This document shows positions 48,340 to 57,773 of a stretch of DNA of 64,000 bases, in pieces. The DNA lies in the NCBI RefSeq assembly GCF_963678635.1, contig NC_087069.1, positions 44,406,688 through 44,470,687 of the forward strand, given 5' to 3'. Below the pieces are notes generated by a model. The model was not told the origin of the DNA, did not search any database, and worked only from the letters and a program-made list of their open reading frames with translations. The DNA comes from Symsagittifera roscoffensis (taxonomy: Eukaryota; Xenacoelomorpha; Acoela; Convolutidae). How positions within the stretch are numbered: the first letter of the stretch is position 1; each line of letters opens with the position of its first letter. A program made the position numbers and the translations under genes.

Positions 48340-48340
48340 T

Positions 48341-49589
48341 TGCAGCACAGAAAAAACGCATTTGTTTGAGGTTCTATCTCAATAGACAAAAGGGATACAG
48401 TCTAGCGTATAAAAATAATGTTCCTGTCGGCTTAGCGTAGGTTTGGGCGTCCCACTTACCCATGTTTTAAGATACTGAGAAAGGATTTTACACAATTTTT
48501 AAAGATCGTTTTCTCTCGAACTTGATTCAGACTGGATTAAGTCTGATCTCTCAAGAGAATATATTGTATTAGGGACGTATACACGTTATTTGAGACTTTG
48601 TTTCAACTTTTGGTACATTGAGTTTCATTTCCCAGTCTACTATCCTCGTCGTAATGTGACAATTAAAAAATGCCATACGTCAATTTAAAATTTAGAAAAT
48701 TTGTTCAATATTGCTCAGCTGTTCCCATTTGGATTTAAGCGTCAATAAAAACAAAAACCAGTAAATTTGGTTTTTTTCTCGACCCCATCAACTGTAAATT
48801 TTTTTGTTAACCTCTTTGATTGTTACAAATGTTAGCATGAGGACTAATTAGGCTATTGCAAGAAAATTTTATCTGCTTATTTCACCTTGTAAAACTCCTC
48901 GTTTGGAAACCTATCGTTTGAGCTTGAGTGAAGTGGTTGAAAAGGTAAAACAAGCCTCTCCTTTTGAACAGCCTCTTGGCTTTATTTTAGTGAATTCGAA
49001 TGACGATGAGTAGGTGAAAAAATGGCCGAACCTCTTGTTTCTGGGCAAAGCATTGACTGTTCTGGGCAAAGCATTGACAGCCCATCAGCTGTTCAAAGAG
49101 CCCACTCAGCTGTTCAAAGAGCCCCCCTCAGCTGTTCGGACTATCTAAAAGGTCACAGCAACTAGCAACCAACCGACTTCGCCCGGCCAAGTCCAACCCC
49201 AACAGCAATTCCAGTTCAATCAGACCAGATCTAATTTAATTTTGCGCAACCTCGGTCAAACTAAAACGTTTCCTCATTGTCACGACAACGTGACGACAAC
49301 TTGTTTACAAATTACGTGACTCTGATTGCGGAATTTTTTTCCGAAAACTCCCTCGGCATTTAAAGTTTCAGACTGTTAGATAAAAAGCTCCCGTTTTTCA
49401 CTGGCAGTTCACTAGACTGGATTATCTGGTTCTAGTTTTTTTTTTGAAACAGCAATAGGAAACAACTCAAGGTTGAAAACAGTTTAAAAATTTACCTACT
49501 TACAGTCATTTTGCGTAGGGTAAACTGAAGATATTTAAGATAGCTATGGGATGAATTCTACACAGTACAACTAAGGAACTAATTCGAAT
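48341..49589. other. No recognised gene; short tandem duplications
   Basis: Between the two BEL/Pao remnants. At 49040-49140 TTCTGGGCAAAGCATTGAC occurs twice and CAGCTGTTCAAAGAGCCC about three times in tandem. An LTR for either BEL copy might be expected here, but I could not delimit one. Confidence 0.4.
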
Positions 49590-50076
49590 ATATGTTAATC
49601 TAAAACAAAAGAATTGGATAACTTGGAAAGTGTTACAGACAATGTTACTGTAGGATGGGAAGGTTTCTGAATACTCCACGGTCTTGAATATGCAACGTTA
49701 AAAGTTTTAAATGGCTGGCTAAACAACTCTGCCAGGGCGTGTGAAAACCGGGAGCTTGCATCGGAGGAAACAAAGTCTATGACTTTGAACAAAGAACTCA
49801 AGTTCCAGCAACCGAGAACATCAGTTTGTATGGAAAGAAATCCTAGCAAGATATAGACACGCAGTCTTACGACAAGTTCGTAACAAGGAATCACTTGTGT
49901 TCTCTAGATAATAAACAACACTACAAAGGGCGCTGTCTTGAAACTCTAACACTATCGTAAGATCAAAGAATCAAGCAAGCAAAAGACAAACAAGTTTGCT
50001 TTATTTGCCTCGGAACCCATCGTGCTACCGAATGCAAGTCAATAAAAAAATGCGCGGTCTCAAACTGCGGAGCTAA
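49590..50076 (+). pseudogene. BEL/Pao gag fragment, split by E2
   Basis: The plus-strand frame has LEYATLKVLNGWLNN near 49690 and a zinc knuckle C-F-I-C-L-G-T-H-R-A-T-E-C (49997-50035), followed by KKCAVSNCGA. This is the C-x2-C-x3-H-x4-C knuckle and cysteine tail typical of BEL/Pao gag. The element E2 begins inside the next codon. After E2 the frame resumes at 56577 with K-H-H, supplying the His pair expected after the last Cys. Upstream, stops are present. The minus frame 49595-49894 is its complement. Confidence 0.7.
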
Positions 50077-50260
50077 TGGAACCTGATCTAAACTACATTT
50101 TATGATTGGATAAATTAGATATTTTACCACTGTAAAGTATTTAATATTAACCAATCATGATCCATCTAACTAACAACCCACTTATTTGTAAGTGCTGAAA
50201 TTACTTGTAATTTCAGCACCAGAGAGATTTGAATTTAACTTAGAAATTAGTTGCCTCTCC
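50077..50260 (+). repeat. E2 left partial LTR (first 185 positions)
   Basis: Closely matches 14784-14968 with a few indels, breaking off after GTTGCCTCTCC. The next bases (GAAAGAACCATCAACACC) belong to the pre-env ORF. The sequence CAACACCAT at the junction is the first word shared with E1 26515. Confidence 0.9.
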
Positions 50261-50747
50261 GAAAGAACCATCAACACCATCAATAAGCCAGATTTCACCG
50301 ACGCCTTTTACTGTAAATTTCCCAAATAACCTCGACGCTAGATATCGGGAACAATCATCAACAAATATTCCTTTAAGACTAGACTGGAATACATTCACAG
50401 CACCTCCACCATTATTTGGAAAACACCCAGAAAGTAACCGACTCCACAACTGGGCACTAAATAGATTACAATATAGACAAGACATCCACGAAGACATTCG
50501 TGATCATAACATCCAAATACTCCAACAAAATAGTCTACAATTAAAATTTGAAATCACGGTTAAACTAAACAACATCGCTCAACATCCCTACCCATTAAAC
50601 CCACCAAATATAACAGCTCAATCACTACCACCACCATTTATAACAACTGAAGTAATATACAAATACGACAGATATACCAAAAAGACAATTGGTTACATTA
50701 TATTTTATAACCCATACTCAGGATTATCATACACATGTATATTCTAA
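50261..50747 (+). CDS. Pre-env ORF, C-terminal part (5' truncated)
   Basis: A frame without a stop runs from the LTR junction to TAA at 50745-50747, about 160 codons. It matches the C-terminal part of the E1 Pro-rich ORF, including LDARYRE, RLDWNTF, RLHNWALNR, FITTEVIYKYDRYTK and YSGLSYTCIF. There is no ATG near the start because the N-terminal half was lost at the junction. It shows that the frameshift in E1 (near 26605) is private to E1. The stop lies 11 bases after the first base of the env ATG codon, so the genes overlap in different frames. Confidence 0.6.
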
Positions 50748-53464
50748 AAATATTAATTTTTCTCCTACTCTTTTTTCTAGTAATCTCCAACCAGAACATA
50801 GATCCTTCCCCCCGCACAGGACCCCAAGATTTATTAGTAACACATTACGATTGTGAAGAAAATGAACAAAAAACACTACACAAATATGCAATAAATCAAG
50901 TATCACAATGCGAAACAGAACCACAAGCTATAGAAACTACAAATGTAATAGCGACACTTTATTCAAAAGCCCGAGCAACAACAGTTATAGGATATAAATT
51001 CACAGCAACATTTTCTGAAAAGAAAGTACATTGTTCACAAGTCTCAAATGGAAATAAAAACCGACTTGACCACGAATCATTCTACCAGAGTAATATCGAA
51101 CGACTTTTACATCTCAATCCCGAAGATTGTAAAAACGAGTTACTCAGACTAAATATCACAAGAAATAAAAACACAGATAGAAAGTTAGTATATTTCCAAG
51201 TTTTTGCAGATTCTGTACATCAAGCAGAACTTGAAAGATATCAAGGACATATAAAACTAGATGAAAAATACCCATACAACGGCGCAAACGGAAGATTAAC
51301 TTATGACATATACGATAAACACTGGATACCGCACATTGGTATAAATAACCCATCAAAATGCAAAGCAGACACAAAAAAAAAAGGATATCAAGAAATAATG
51401 TTTTTCGATTGGAAAATACAACTCGAAAAAATACAACTCACACGCGATTTATCTGACAACACAATGATATATCAAGGAAATAGATTACCTTGTAAAAACG
51501 ATCAAGGCTATTGTGACCCTACAACACGAACACAAGAAACAATTGTTTGGTTCCACGAAGACACATGTACAACATTTCAAGTAGCAAAAATACACGCTCG
51601 AATGATAAAATTTCACGAAAAATATTTTATACAATCAATTCCATATGAACAAGTAAATCCATCACGAAAACAAAGTTCTAATTTAGGAAACATACACAAT
51701 ATAGAAAATAAATTGACACGTTTTCAAATGTATCAAGAAACAGAACTTGCATGTAAATACAGAAACCCACTTCACAAAACACAATACTCCGAAATATTAG
51801 TTGAATACGAAAAAGGATTCGACATGACCACTGGAAAAATAAAAATCGACCCATACGCCACAAGTCATCCTATAAACGAAGGAACATCATATATACCAGT
51901 TAATTTTCAAAAAAGTAAAGGTCAACCTGGTGGACATCTAAAGCCCCATGACACTAGAAGCACACGTTTACAAGAACTATCACTAATGAATAGTACATAT
52001 TTCGCTAATATCCACTATGGTATTCACTTAGATATGAAATTAGACTACACAATTAGCCGAATTTTTCAAGAAATGTCACTCTCTGAATTAGAAACACTTC
52101 ACCAACTATGCGAATTAGAAAGAACACAAATCCTACAATCACTTGCACTAGCAGTATTAAAAATACCCTACGCAGGATATTTACTATCAGGAAATAGATC
52201 AAATTTTTTAGACTACAAAGGAAACATTTTATGGTTTTATACCTGTACCAAAAAAGTATCACCACTATATGTATTTGAAGATAAACGATGCTATAAAAGA
52301 ATCCCTATCTTTTATAAGAATAAAGTACATTTCGTTGACACACTTTCAAGACGAACCTATTTCTGGGATACCGCAGTTCCATGTGGATCAGAAAATAGCC
52401 ACAATGTAGTACAACTGAACCCTGATGAAGATAAATATTACCTTCTCAACCCACACCCCACATTAATGCAATCACTCAAAAAATTTTCACCAGAAAGCAT
52501 AAGAGCTATTGCTCGAAACCCAAATATCGACTTACAATCAATTGGAATATATTCAAAATCCGATATCCAACATCACATTAGAACACAACAATTCCAAGAA
52601 TTATTAACACAAATGGACACTATACAAAGACAATCAATTGACCAAAACTTACGCAAACTTGCCGAAACCGCAGGATTTGCAGATATTTATACTCAAGATT
52701 ATAGCGGATATTTTAAAGACATTAAAGACTATATATATCTAAACGGTGAAAAATACCGACCACAAGATATCTCACCTATAAATATTTTTAGCTTTGTTAC
52801 ACTAAAAAATGAAATTCTTGATTTTCTAGGATGGCCCTATTACATCTTAGAAAAGTTGACTATTCTATACGCAATGTTTAACTTTATAGGATTTCTTTTT
52901 TCACTTTTAAAAGGAATCTATAACACATGTGCTATACACACACAAGTCAATAGACAAGCAAGTGTAGCACGCATACTATTTGCAGGATTCTTTGGAATTT
53001 TTTCATCATCAATAAACAAAATTCTTTTAGACGCACAAATAAAAGAATATAACACAAAAATAGCGACAAGACAGAACACGTACGACGAAGAACATAATAA
53101 TATAGAAATAACGCCTACAGCACCACAGTTACCACCCCTACCACATAACCATCCATTATCCCTAGTCCCACGAAATTTTCGAAATTTAGCAATAACACAT
53201 AATCCAAATTTCAGACCAACCATATCACAAAGTCCCATTCAACATATAATGACACATCATTCACTAGATGACAAAACATATGAACAAGTTATAGAACAAC
53301 CCCATACCACCGCTTTTCAGTCTCAAAATAATAATTTTTTAGCCCACGATGAGCCGACAACTTGGATTCCTACACCGCTCAAATTCCCACCCAACCAACC
53401 TCAACACTCCAATTACAATAATTCCACTTTTTGCTTTCCCGCCACCCGATTTCCCAACCAGTAA
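50735..53464 (+). CDS. env: Envelope-like glycoprotein, intact, 909 codons
   Basis: It has a signal peptide (residues 1-20, a Leu/Ile/Phe core after MYILK) and an ectodomain with Cys at about 40, 59, 100, 132, 209, 253, 260, 278, 340, 459, 504, 519 and 550. N-glycosylation sequons lie near 140, 419 and 487. A long hydrophobic segment is at about 695-728 (GWPYYILEKLTILYAMFNF...), Cys732 and a second hydrophobic stretch are at 746-762, and a Pro/Asn-rich tail follows. The run YDC near the N-terminus, TIVW...TC (270-278), RCYKRIPI (518-525) and VPC (548-550) recalls the glycoproteins shared by chuviruses and env-bearing insect retroelements (gB-like, class III fusion type). That comparison is from memory and unverified. 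No other long ORF in the window is undamaged at this size. The start ATG is conserved in E1. Confidence 0.8.
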   Translation: MYILKILIFLLLFFLVISNQNIDPSPRTGPQDLLVTHYDCEENEQKTLHKYAINQVSQCETEPQAIETTNVIATLYSKARATTVIGYKFTATFSEKKVHCSQVSNGNKNRLDHESFYQSNIERLLHLNPEDCKNELLRLNITRNKNTDRKLVYFQVFADSVHQAELERYQGHIKLDEKYPYNGANGRLTYDIYDKHWIPHIGINNPSKCKADTKKKGYQEIMFFDWKIQLEKIQLTRDLSDNTMIYQGNRLPCKNDQGYCDPTTRTQETIVWFHEDTCTTFQVAKIHARMIKFHEKYFIQSIPYEQVNPSRKQSSNLGNIHNIENKLTRFQMYQETELACKYRNPLHKTQYSEILVEYEKGFDMTTGKIKIDPYATSHPINEGTSYIPVNFQKSKGQPGGHLKPHDTRSTRLQELSLMNSTYFANIHYGIHLDMKLDYTISRIFQEMSLSELETLHQLCELERTQILQSLALAVLKIPYAGYLLSGNRSNFLDYKGNILWFYTCTKKVSPLYVFEDKRCYKRIPIFYKNKVHFVDTLSRRTYFWDTAVPCGSENSHNVVQLNPDEDKYYLLNPHPTLMQSLKKFSPESIRAIARNPNIDLQSIGIYSKSDIQHHIRTQQFQELLTQMDTIQRQSIDQNLRKLAETAGFADIYTQDYSGYFKDIKDYIYLNGEKYRPQDISPINIFSFVTLKNEILDFLGWPYYILEKLTILYAMFNFIGFLFSLLKGIYNTCAIHTQVNRQASVARILFAGFFGIFSSSINKILLDAQIKEYNTKIATRQNTYDEEHNNIEITPTAPQLPPLPHNHPLSLVPRNFRNLAITHNPNFRPTISQSPIQHIMTHHSLDDKTYEQVIEQPHTTAFQSQNNNFLAHDEPTTWIPTPLKFPPNQPQHSNYNNSTFCFPATRFPNQ

Positions 53465-55157
53465 TATAACATCAGGCATGAATTCAGACACTAATTCACA
53501 TATCTCAGTTTTATACTCCATTTCACAACTCAATAACCCTAATATTGAAACCCCTGATGAATTTGCAGACTCTGAACCATCTCCATCCAATAATTTTCAA
53601 ACCAACTCCTCAATTTTTTCAACACCCCCTTTTCAACCAATCCCACTAAATAACCCACTCCCATCCATTTCTACACCCTCTTACGCTTCCCAAGTCACCC
53701 CAACCTACTCTTCACTTCATTCAGACCGATCATCCAATTCTCCAGATACTCCCCAAATTTCCCAAGAACTAGATAATTTTATCAGCCTACAACAACAACC
53801 CTTCCACCTTGACACCCCCACTATAAATCAGATTTCATCCACAATAGAATCATCAAACCCACCTACCCCTACACCCTCTTCAGCTTATACCGCATCATTA
53901 GCACCATCATCCACACCCACCGAATCAACAAATAGCACTAATAGAGCTTATCGCACTTTCAAAAGAAAATTCCCAAACTACCCATTTCCAACAAAACCAG
54001 GAACAGCCCGTGAATATATTAATCATCCAAATCATACTAACACGAAAGATTTTCTAGCAATCACCTTACCTTCATTTCCACAGTATACTTTAAACACCCC
54101 CCATGACACTAACGACACACGTATTTTTGTAGATGAACATGTTTTAATGCCTACACTTCATTGGACATCATATTATCATTTTACTAATCCCCTTTGCCTA
54201 CCTTTATCTAATACTCACATCGATATAGAAAGAAATCAAGATATGCTATATCGACTCACCACATCACTCACACATAGACAATTTACTTATATAGGATATA
54301 AAAAGTCACTAAAAACATACACTGCACACCGAGCTAACGAATATACGCTAGAATATTACGATCATAACAACATCCGAGCTAACCAAGACTAATTTTTAGA
54401 TGATGATCGCTTCGCTAACCCACAAATCACAGAAAAATTCTTCATCAAAACACCATATAAATTTACACTCAACATATTTGATCGCAAATTCGACCACGTC
54501 ATTTCTGAAGCACTAACCGACATGCAAGCTTACGAAAGTTTTAAAGAAAGATTTCAATTATTTTCACTAACCTTCAACTTCCTTGCACCACATGAACGCG
54601 ATTTGCACTGCTCACACGACATTATGTTACGCACTAAACAAACCCACACGTATACATATTATCGATTCATACAAAATCATTTTGACCTACACACTCCATC
54701 AAGACAACCACACCACCGTTTTCAGTTTATTAACTCTAAATACACTTCACCATTTTTTCTTAACTTCACATATTGCATCAAAGATACTAACCTTCACGGT
54801 ATTCTTCGCAATTATGATCCCATAACCCAAATGTATATTTTTTGTCCCATCACGAAGACCTTTAACGCAGAAGAATCCAGACCCTTCCTTATCCCACATG
54901 AATTTATCCAACCTATAGAAATCCCAATATTAGAATTCATCCACAACACTAAATATAATCACAAATTATATAATCTCATCCAAAACACACCTTATGAGTT
55001 TGTAGTTGGCACTGAAGAACTAAAAACTATTAAAGCACTTCAATTGCTTTGGCCACTGCTTCAAACTAAAAACATCATTCGCATACTAGCAAAATTACTA
55101 ACAAATTCCGACATAATACACGACATCTTCCCCCACGGTTTTTTCCCCGACGACTAA
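53349..55157 (+). pseudogene. ORFx: uncharacterised gene overlapping env, one in-frame stop
   Basis: An ATG at 53349 lies 116 bases inside the env end, in another frame. The frame is open for 347 codons to TAA at 54390-54392, then continues in the same frame to 55157, about 600 codons in total. E1 has CAA at the stop position, so a single C-to-T change split it. Residues 1-195 are Ser/Pro/Thr/Asn-rich and look disordered or heavily glycosylated. The rest is denser and conserved with E1 (RAYRTFKRKFPNYPF, TLHWTSYYHF, HCSHDIMLRTKQTH, the C-terminal FPHGFFPDD). There is no signal peptide, membrane helix or known motif, and few Cys. It could be a structural, matrix-like or regulatory protein; I cannot say. 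Confidence 0.65.
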
Positions 55158-55160
55158 CAG

Positions 55161-55245
55161 GTAAGTATAATTTATGCATATTCTTCACTAATAAATTCAA
55201 ATTAAAACTAACCATTCTTTATTCATGTCTCATTTAGATTTTTAG
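55161..55245 (+). other. Candidate 3' UTR intron (E2)
   Basis: ACAG|GTAAGTA directly follows the ORFx stop by three bases and is a consensus donor. CTAACC and TTTAG|TCTTCA follow 85 bases later. The acceptor-side sequence TCTTCA-CCCACGATCA is shared with E1. Confidence 0.45.
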
Positions 55246-56448
55246 TCTTCATCCCACGATCATCTGCAAAAAACACAAAAGAAAAATAAAAAATAGAAAA
55301 CTTCTTCAAATTCTTCTAAACTCTATTAATATTTTGCACTAGATAAATTCAATAAAATTCATACCAATGTAGTAAATTAATTTATAAATTGTTTCCCCAC
55401 AAGCAGTAAATTTAGTAATGATGAAAATTTGTAACTTAATTTTCCCCCAAAACTAGCAGTAAAATTGAAATTCTATGTAGTAAATTGATAAGACGAAAAT
55501 GCAGTACTAACCTTTCGATATTTTCATTCACTCGCACAAGAATTCTGTCCAAACTCGCACAGCTCGCCCACGAAGAATTGTTTAAATAATGAATTTCAGT
55601 TTCAAGTTTTCACACTCAACAACTCTAACACATGATAACAAGTTTCAAACTTTCCTTTAACCCGGTTGGAAAGGAATTATATACTAAACAAAACTAACCA
55701 ACGCAGCTTACTAAACACCACAACACATAGAATAACAGCATGACTAAGAAAAGAAAACCAACGGTACCCAAACCGGATTAACCCAGTTTAAAACTGGATA
55801 ATTTATTCTTTTAAAGACTATTATAAAGTCTAAGCAAGAAATAATAAAACACAAAAAAGTCGAAAGACAAACCCATACCAAAAACAATTTGATTTTTGAA
55901 AAAAAAGGACACAACCAACGAAACATAAGAAAAACCACCACAAACCCGACATAAAACGTTATCACATAACAGGACCTCTCACAGAAACCGCAAGAAATCA
56001 TACTCCCACTCCTGGCCTAACCCACCAGAGAGGACGTCCTGAGCATGCTCTATAGCCGGCCTAACCCACCGCGCTACATCCACGCTTTAGGACCACACTT
56101 CTATTTTTAATAAGAGGTAATCAAGGGTGAGTAACTCTTCAAATTAACCGAACTAAAACAAAAAGTTTTTGTGAAAACAACTAACCAAAATCATAATTAA
56201 AACACTGAACTAATAAAATTTTTATAAAATGTAAATTATACCTTGCAGTATATAGATCAGCATACAACACCAAAGACGAACATCCAAAGACAAAATGACC
56301 CCACTACACTCGAAAAAGAATGACCAACCACAACCAATATGCCGTCCACAATCACAACTCAAAGGATTTAGAGTACGACTTGACTTCGCAGAAAAGGACT
56401 TCATTGAACTAGACCAATGACCACCTCGATGTTCAAGTATACGTGCAT
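55246..56448 (+). promoter_or_regulatory. E2 3' non-coding region
   Basis: Collinear with E1 32815-33990. It contains the AGTAAA-repeat cluster (55370-55510), the AACCCGGTTGG word (near 55660), the GC-rich palindromic block (56014-56075) and ends at the right LTR fragment. Minus frames at 55744-56001 and 56222-56404 have counterparts in E1 by homology only and no protein-like content. Confidence 0.65.
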
Positions 56449-56572
56449 TAGGATCGGTATTAGACTAAGAAGTTGCACGAATCTATCCGGCCGAAAATAA
56501 GATAGCGTGACGAGCAGACGGTGTACCCTATCCGAAATTACTCTATGAGTTAACCACCTCGGTCATAACTCA
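56449..56572 (+). repeat. E2 right partial LTR (positions 288-409)
   Basis: It starts at TAGGATCGGTATTAG and ends GGTCATAACTCA, matching the last 122 positions of the E1 LTR with a 2-base insertion near the end. The junction on the left joins ACGTGC of the 3' region to the LTR. Confidence 0.9.
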
Positions 56573-57773
56573 CTAAGCACCACACCACTAAACAACGTGA
56601 AACACAACAGCTGCCCGCGTAACTACTTTTCTTGCATACTGTTTCAACATTTTGGGGGCTGCGAGGGTCTCGCTCAACAATCGCCGAGATGCGACGACAA
56701 AAAACTCGAAAAAACCTCGATACAAGAATTTCAACTCTAACGTAGAAATACAAATGCCCCCCGGCTGTTCGTTTCAAAGATAACTGCTTTTTACGCAGCG
56801 GCGTCAGTGAAACGCGGGCCATTCTCCATTCTTCCATGCTTGGTTTTGCAGTCCCAAAGGTTTCCACACCAGTTCCACGCCTCGTCTCAACTAAGTTCAA
56901 GGTACATCTACGTTGCGAAGGATAAGCGCAACGGGTGGAAAGTGTTAATTAACCACCAGGTTACCGTTATAGTCAAACAGATCCAAATATGAACTTTTTA
57001 AACGCAGCAACTTTTACATAGGCTTTTTGAGACTGGTATTACCGCGGCTGCTGGCACCAAACATGCCCTCTACTCGATCGTCAAGGGAGCTTTTGCATCC
57101 ATTCTATTCTGATTACAAACTATTAAGTCTTATATCATTATTTATCGTAACTACCTCCTCGTGCGAAGAGTGTGTAATTTACGCGCCAGCTGCCCTCCTT
57201 GGATGTGGTAACATCAGAAAAGTAACCAAACTACGTTTTATCAGATAAGACAACTACGAGAGTAAAACTGTTTTGAAGAAAACCAAGTTTTAACCTGACG
57301 GAATCGTGCGCATATGCTTATTAAAACAGCTTTAGGAAAACTACTACGCCAACTGTGAAACTTGCCTTCGTCTAACCAGAAAGGATTTATAGACCTTGCT
57401 ACTAGTTTTTATAACAAACCCTACCATTTGGTCCTGAACTATTTGCCCTCCTCTAGAATATTCATGACATGAATTGCCAACCATACGATTCAAACAAAAG
57501 AGCGATAAAATCATATGAAAGTTACTGAGATTATGACAAGTTTGATCGAATTTTGGATGATGTAATAGTTGATTTTTGGACAAGTTACGAAGACAATTTA
57601 TGGTATATATGCCTTCATTTCTAAACACCATTTCTAACACCCCTCAAAAGTTTATAAAATTTTCCTATTATGTTGAAAATAGGTCTATATATTGGTTTTA
57701 AATATAAGTTGCTTGGTTGTCTATTTCAGTCTGTCAATTGTCGCCGTTAACAAAACTCCAGCGGTGAAAACTT
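56573..57773. other. BEL/Pao continuation, then no recognised gene
   Basis: The first bases restore the BEL/Pao gag reading (K-H-H-T-T-K-Q-R-E) for about 20 codons. After that I cannot follow a BEL/Pao protein. Frames at 56550-56900 (minus), 56807-57248 (plus) and 57344-57640 (minus) show no known domain. The sequence here is less AT-rich than the window average. Confidence 0.4.

Larger units (their letters stand above)
45950..48340 (+). mobile_element. Internally deleted BEL/Pao retroelement remnant
   Basis: Plus-strand order is a cysteine-rich knuckle (45962-46066), an A17-type protease-like segment (46100-46500), a possible RNase H scrap near 46921 (IELHMFLDSS) and an integrase C-terminal segment (48151-48339). 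Only about 1.6 kb separates protease from integrase end, far less than a full pol, so RT and most of integrase are deleted or unrecognisable. Stops are frequent. Confidence 0.5.
50077..56572 (+). mobile_element. E2: env/ORFx cassette within a split LTR, 6.5 kb
   Basis: It begins with TGGAACC like the E1 LTR, ends with AACTCA, and is flanked by the 4-bp duplication CTAA (50073-50076, 56573-56576), so both outer ends are original. The left LTR part (50077-50260) covers LTR positions 1-185 and the right part (56449-56572) positions 288-409. They do not overlap. Between them lie the E1-equivalent sequences from about 26500 to 33990 without the tandem duplication. gag, pol and the membrane ORFs are absent. 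It looks like a solo LTR with an internal env module, or a full element with two deletions ending inside the LTRs. Confidence 0.88.

Noticed and set aside
55744..56001. Minus-strand ORF conserved in position with 33308-33514
   Set aside because: Similarity is explained by homology of the E1 and E2 3' non-coding regions; the translation is Phe/Val-rich complement of A-rich sequence with no protein-like constraint visible.
56550..57640. Minus and plus ORFs of 60-116 codons right of E2
   Set aside because: The first overlaps the E2 LTR end and the BEL/Pao continuation on the other strand; the others show no recognisable sequence.
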